DNA of 64,000 nt, taken from contig JAZBQD010000019.1 in NCBI GenBank assembly GCA_036583965.1, positions 4,968,530-5,032,529 on the forward strand, in the 5' to 3' direction. Shown piece after piece: positions 59,801 through 64,000 of the stretch. The DNA comes from Prunella strophiata. Lineage: Eukaryota; Chordata; Aves; Passeriformes; Prunellidae. The notes under the pieces are model-generated. The model saw only the letters and a program-made list of their open reading frames with translations. It was not told where the DNA came from and ran no database searches. Every line of letters starts with the position of its first letter. Position 1 is the first letter of the stretch. A program made the translations under genes and the position numbers.

Positions 59801-62800
59801 CACTGTGCCCCAGAGAGGAGGAAATCTGGGGTTGCACGAGCTGCCGGCGAACCAAGAGAACAAAGCTGTGCCATCTGCCACAGCTTCTTTCAAGAGGCTC
59901 CTGCATATCCAGGCTAACAATACAGCATTCTTCAAAGGCTGAAGTCTTGCTTGCATGCTCAGAGAAAGCACTTGCAAAGCTCCACATAATGGTGCCATAT
60001 GGTAGATCTTGCCATAACAATCCTCTCTATTTTCCGCCAGCAACTAGACTTTCCACCAGATGGGTGAATGACTGATGTCCTTTATATCTGCTTAACACTC
60101 CTTGTCACTCCGAGGCTTGCAGTGAAATGCTCTGTGTGTGGTGGTGTGCACTGGGCAGGGGGCTGGGATGGTTTGGTTTGGAGAGGGTGGGAGGAGCCCC
60201 AGCATGACCCAGGAGCCCTCTCTGGCTCTCTTCACAGTGGGGTGAGTCACAGTGGCACCTCCATCCCTGCAGAGTGAGGGTGATGCTCTGTTGGTCACTG
60301 ACATTGCTCAGAGGAGCATCTAAGAGCATCTCTGCTGAGTCTGGTGTGGCTTTGCTTGCCACTGAAACACAAGATGCTGCCCCATGTGACCCCACACCCT
60401 GCTCCCAGCCTGCATCCCTGCTGGTGGAGGGATGGGTTCAGAGGAGATGCTGCCCCAGACATTCCTCAATGCCTGTCTTGCCCAGGCTTTGAGGAAATTC
60501 CATTTACTGCTCCTGATGGGGTTTCACAGCCTTTTCACTTCTGAGTTAGTGATGCAGAAGAAATTAGAGCAACCTCCATCCTGCCCTGCATCCTGCCTGT
60601 GATGTGCAGCAGCCCCTTTTCAGCCTGGGAAACCAGAGCAGGTAACCTTCCCTGGGTGCCTCTGCCCGGAATCCAGCAGCTGACAAGTTTTTTGGGATTT
60701 GGGGAGGTGACACAGGAGGTGAGTGGCTGTGCAGTGTGTCCCCAGCCCCCCAGACTCAGGATGGGTGCAGGCCTTTGCCCACTGATGTTGCCTGGGCTTT
60801 ATGCCTTCCCCTCACATGGAAGGAGGCTGTATCCCCTCCCTGCTGCTTTATGAAGTAGTGGAAACTTGTGAGCCTGAGGAACAATAAAAAGGTCTCTGGC
60901 AGCTTATAAGATTTATCACAGCTTTGTTTTTGCTGTACTTGGGGCAACTGATGCATTTCATCCGAGCTGCTCTCTGGATGCTATCAGGAGATAGTTAGGA
61001 GATAGCATCCCCTGTCACAGACATTAAATCTGTTGCCTTTGAAATACTTCATGGTGGTCAGTAGGTCTGTGGCTCATGATGTGCAGTGCTGGGGCAGGAT
61101 TCTCCATGCAGAACTGTCCCTTGGAGCTGTGCCTCCCCTTCCTCTTGGCATGCTGGGATGATGGCTGTTTTATATGCTGCTTGAACAGGGAGCATATAAA
61201 CCTGAGGAGAAATGGTGGCGTGGTCAGTGTGAGCACTGCTGTGTGTCAGTAACAGCTCTGGGTTGGGAACTCATTGCTAGCAATCTCCATTGTACTCAGG
61301 AACTTCAGCAATGTGCTTTTCCCCCCAGTTTCTAATCCAATAAGGAGAAAGTATGAGGTTTTGGGCTTTGCAAAACAACACGGCTTTTAAGCAGCAGCTG
61401 AGGGATCAGCTGCAAAGCCAAGCTTTGCATTTCATGCTTGCAGGTCAGCTGTTTTGTTTTGCTGCCTGGTCCTTCCAGCATTAAGGACTTCTGGATTTTG
61501 AGAACCACTGAATGGTGACCAAAGCCATTTCCCCTTTATCTGCAAAGAAAAGCATGTGGTTGGTGTCTGGAAAAAATTGCAATTGCAGTAACCCTTGTGT
61601 CCTGGGCAAGCCACCCCTTTCTGCAGTGTCCATCTAGGGCCAGATGCTGAGCATGGAGCTCCTGACCCCATCCCACTGCTGTCTCCCAAAACCAAACTCC
61701 CTTGGCTTAGGAATCACTTTTAAGAAGGCAAACCAAATGATAGGTAACATCTGCTTTTAAATTCACTCTGCAGGGATCCGTGTGCCATATGGACATTTTA
61801 CCAGGCTGCCCAGTTTTTGTTTTTCTGATGTGAGCAGTCTGGACCTGCCAGGCTCCCACCCCAGCCCAGCGCTCCCGGCGCTTGTTTTCATCACCTCCTG
61901 TTGTTAACACCCTCCCAGATAATCTCTAAATGTACCTTTTGATGGGCAAGCATCTGATAGAGGAGTCACACACCTGCTTGGTCAGAAAATAAGGGTTTTC
62001 TGCCTACGTGTGTTCCCCTGGACCTGAATGAACCAATCCACCAAGGAACTCAGTATTTTGGCAGAAACAGCCCTGTAATTGCAGTATCTGTTACTGCTGC
62101 AAACCAGCGTGGGGGCTTGCCCAAAAAACGTGCTGTTCCCAACCCCAGGTTCTACAAAGGAGCCATGTTACAGCACAATGTGAATCTCAGCTGAAGGCAG
62201 AGAGCACATCGTAAAAGAGGAGGCCACATCCCTGGGAGATGCCTGGCAGCTCATTTGGTAATGCATGGGTGACCTTAATTGAGGCATTTAGGTTTTTGGC
62301 TTGCACTTGCTTTGAGTATTTCTGGCACAGGTCACCATGGAGGGTACCAGCCTCTTTGGACAGGGAATCTGCTCCAGCACCAGTCCTCTTCCTCACTGCT
62401 CAGTGGTTGGTGTTGCTGGACTTATGAGCAGGATTGGACAGCAGATGAGTTGTGCTCTATCACCATGCTCAGCTGGAAGCATTCCTGCCTGGAATAGCCT
62501 GTGCCTGCCTTGTATCCATCTGCAGATACAAGTGGAAGAAGCTCTCTGTGCTGCTGAGTATCTGTTGTTGGCAGAGTCCGGCTGTTCCTCAGCGTGGGAA
62601 CATCACCAAGGTCAGCTTTTGGCAGCTGAGGCTTTTGCAGCCCTGCAGGGAGGATCCTGCCTGAGTGCCCAGTGATCCCAATTCCCATGAACTCCGGTGT
62701 GCAAATCAATATCATTATTTACAGGGATCAGCTTCCCCTTCCCAACCACACCCAACATCTGTAGCCAGTCTGTGCCTGCTTGCAGGTGACATCTTGCTGG

Positions 62801-62812
62801 GTGTCAGACCCT

Positions 62813-62943
62813 GAAATCATAGAAATCACAGATTGGTTTGGGTTGGAAGGGACCATAAAGATCATCTCATTCCAGCCCCCTTGCCATGGACAGGGATATT
62901 TTCCACCAGACCAGGTTGCTCCAAGTCTCATCCAGCCTTGGTC
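62813..62943 (-). mobile_element. CR1: CR1 LINE 3'-end fragment
   Basis: Reverse-complement CR1 terminus: AAATCATAGAAATCACAGAT, GGTTTGGGTTGGAAGGGACC, AAAGATCATCTCATTCCAGC and the CCATGGACAGGGATATTTTC body. It is 5'-truncated. Confidence 0.9.
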
Positions 62944-63833
62944 AGAAGTGTCCTCCTCTCAGGGTGACTCTGCTTTGCACCTGAGTAAGTTCTTAAAATG
63001 CTGTTAGGATTCCAGGTGTGACTAAAGCCAGGCCTGTGGGGGATGAGGACTTGTCCCATCCATTTCCATCCTCTGTTGCTCCATCAGTATGAGGCTACAG
63101 CTGGCTTCTGCTTCCCTGGCTGCATTCTTTAGTTCCCACAACCAGATGGTACCTCTTGGGATACTTTCAGGGTCAAGTTGGTGTGGGGCTTTGTAGCCTC
63201 TGATTCCTTCTAGCCCCTTTTGAAACCCTTCCCAGAGCATTATCTGGGGAAACCTTGGCATGGTTTAGACCAGCCATCCACAGTGTTCCTACCTGAGCAT
63301 CCCTGTCAGGCAGGGGACATCTGGAGCCACTCTTGACCTGTTGGCTTGATTTCCAGCTTGAGCATCCTGCTGGGATGCCAGCAGCAAAAGGAGTGTAAGA
63401 TCTGACTGAAAAGGGAGGTTCTGTAAAGAGGTGAGAGGTCCACATGTGAAACCTTACTTACAAAGTGTTGTACAATTTGCCAGCTCTATACTTCATTATG
63501 GTAGGAGGTGCTCCCACCAAAGGACAGCCATCCCCAGCTCTGGTTGATTGGATTGAATCCATTTGAGCTGTCACAGTAGTAGATAATAGGCTGAGACACA
63601 TTTTTGTTCTTTTTTTGGGGTGTATGTACAATTGTGTGGAAAGAGTCTGCTGGTGATGCACCTGCAGGGCTTGTGGATCTGAGAGTGCTCTGCAGGGTGA
63701 AACTGTGTAGATCAATAACTCAGGCTGGAAAAGTTCCCTGGGTTAATTAAAATGGCAGAAAGGTTTTCCAGATGACGTCGGTGAAAAGGTCACAGGAGGC
63801 TGAGCTCAATAAATAACATTGAAAAAAAAATTC

Positions 63834-63855
63834 ATATATATATATATATATATAT
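63834..63855. repeat. (AT)11 microsatellite
   Basis: A short pure AT run of 22 bases follows an A9 run. It is an ordinary-length dinucleotide repeat and contrasts with the 256-unit tract at 31755. Confidence 0.95.
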
Positions 63856-64000
63856 GATAACAAAAAAGGAGAAACTTAGTGGATACCTCTCTTAAAATAC
63901 ATTCATTTTGAAATATGAGCAGCTTTGAAACCTTTAGCCTATTAAAATAATTACAGAATTAAAATATTAAAGCATTACATGCTGTCTGCCTCAGTTAGGT

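Larger units (their letters stand above)
56866..64000 (+). other. DAAM2: Second intron of the DAAM gene (partial), no exon seen
   Basis: The interval starts at the GTAAGT donor. The next DAAM exon should begin with residues like DELDLTDK; no such frame is visible to the right edge, so the intron exceeds 7.1 kb. One CR1 end (62813-62943), a CpG-retaining patch near 59450-59530 and a short AT repeat at 63834 are the only features recognised. Confidence 0.75.

Noticed and set aside
56866..64000. Second DAAM coding exon
   Set aside because: A frame beginning with DELDLTDK-like residues was looked for and not found, so the exon is presumed to be to the right of the window.

Overview
The window looks like nuclear DNA of a bird, most likely a passerine. 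The evidence is many 5'-truncated CR1 LINE ends, a single-coding-exon ITPRIP-like gene of a type expanded in birds, sparse vertebrate exons with GT-AG introns, and one strong CpG island. Most of the sequence is intronic or intergenic. A run of exactly 500 N (12507-13006) marks an assembly gap of unknown true size, so adjacency of the left part (1-12506) and the right part (13007-64000) depends on a scaffold join.

Left part. A minus-strand exon at 1851-2074 encodes the N-terminus and first membrane helix of a two-pore-domain K+ channel, most like the TALK group (KCNK16/KCNK17). Its reading frame is broken once near its 3' end. The only complete coding sequence is the plus-strand ITPRIPL1-like gene at 8689-10152 (487 aa). 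It is preceded by a candidate TATA-like promoter, a short noncoding exon with a donor at 7525, and an acceptor just before the ATG. That candidate intron carries 294 uninterrupted CTG triplets (7656-8537). Two inverted copies of one interspersed repeat (6870-7200 plus, 11690-12050 minus) flank the gene. CR1 ORF2 remnants lie at 12150-12506 (running into the gap), 14530-15290 and 15395-15672.

Right part. A CpG island (about 16.1-18.25 kb) contains 27 perfect copies of a 44-bp, 84 % GC unit, directly followed by a consensus splice donor at 17747. The next recognisable coding exon is at 56683-56865. It encodes the first 61 residues of a DAAM formin, probably DAAM2 from its K2P neighbour although the sequence resembles DAAM1. 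The simplest model is a noncoding first exon in the island, a 38.9-kb first intron (17747-56641) and a second intron running off the right end. The first intron holds an eight-copy, roughly 73-bp minisatellite with a hairpin in every unit, a 240-bp tandem duplication, 256 uninterrupted AT dinucleotides (31755-32266), two small minisatellites and several CR1 ends, but no recognised exon.

The most notable observations are the very long pure CTG tract beside a gene start, the six-frame-open GC-rich VNTR in the presumed DAAM 5' exon, the AT tract, the hairpin minisatellite and the frameshifted K2P exon. No new multi-gene system is evident. The K2P and DAAM genes are head to head with only an ITPRIPL1-like gene recognised between them, whereas KIF6 lies there in human as I remember the order.
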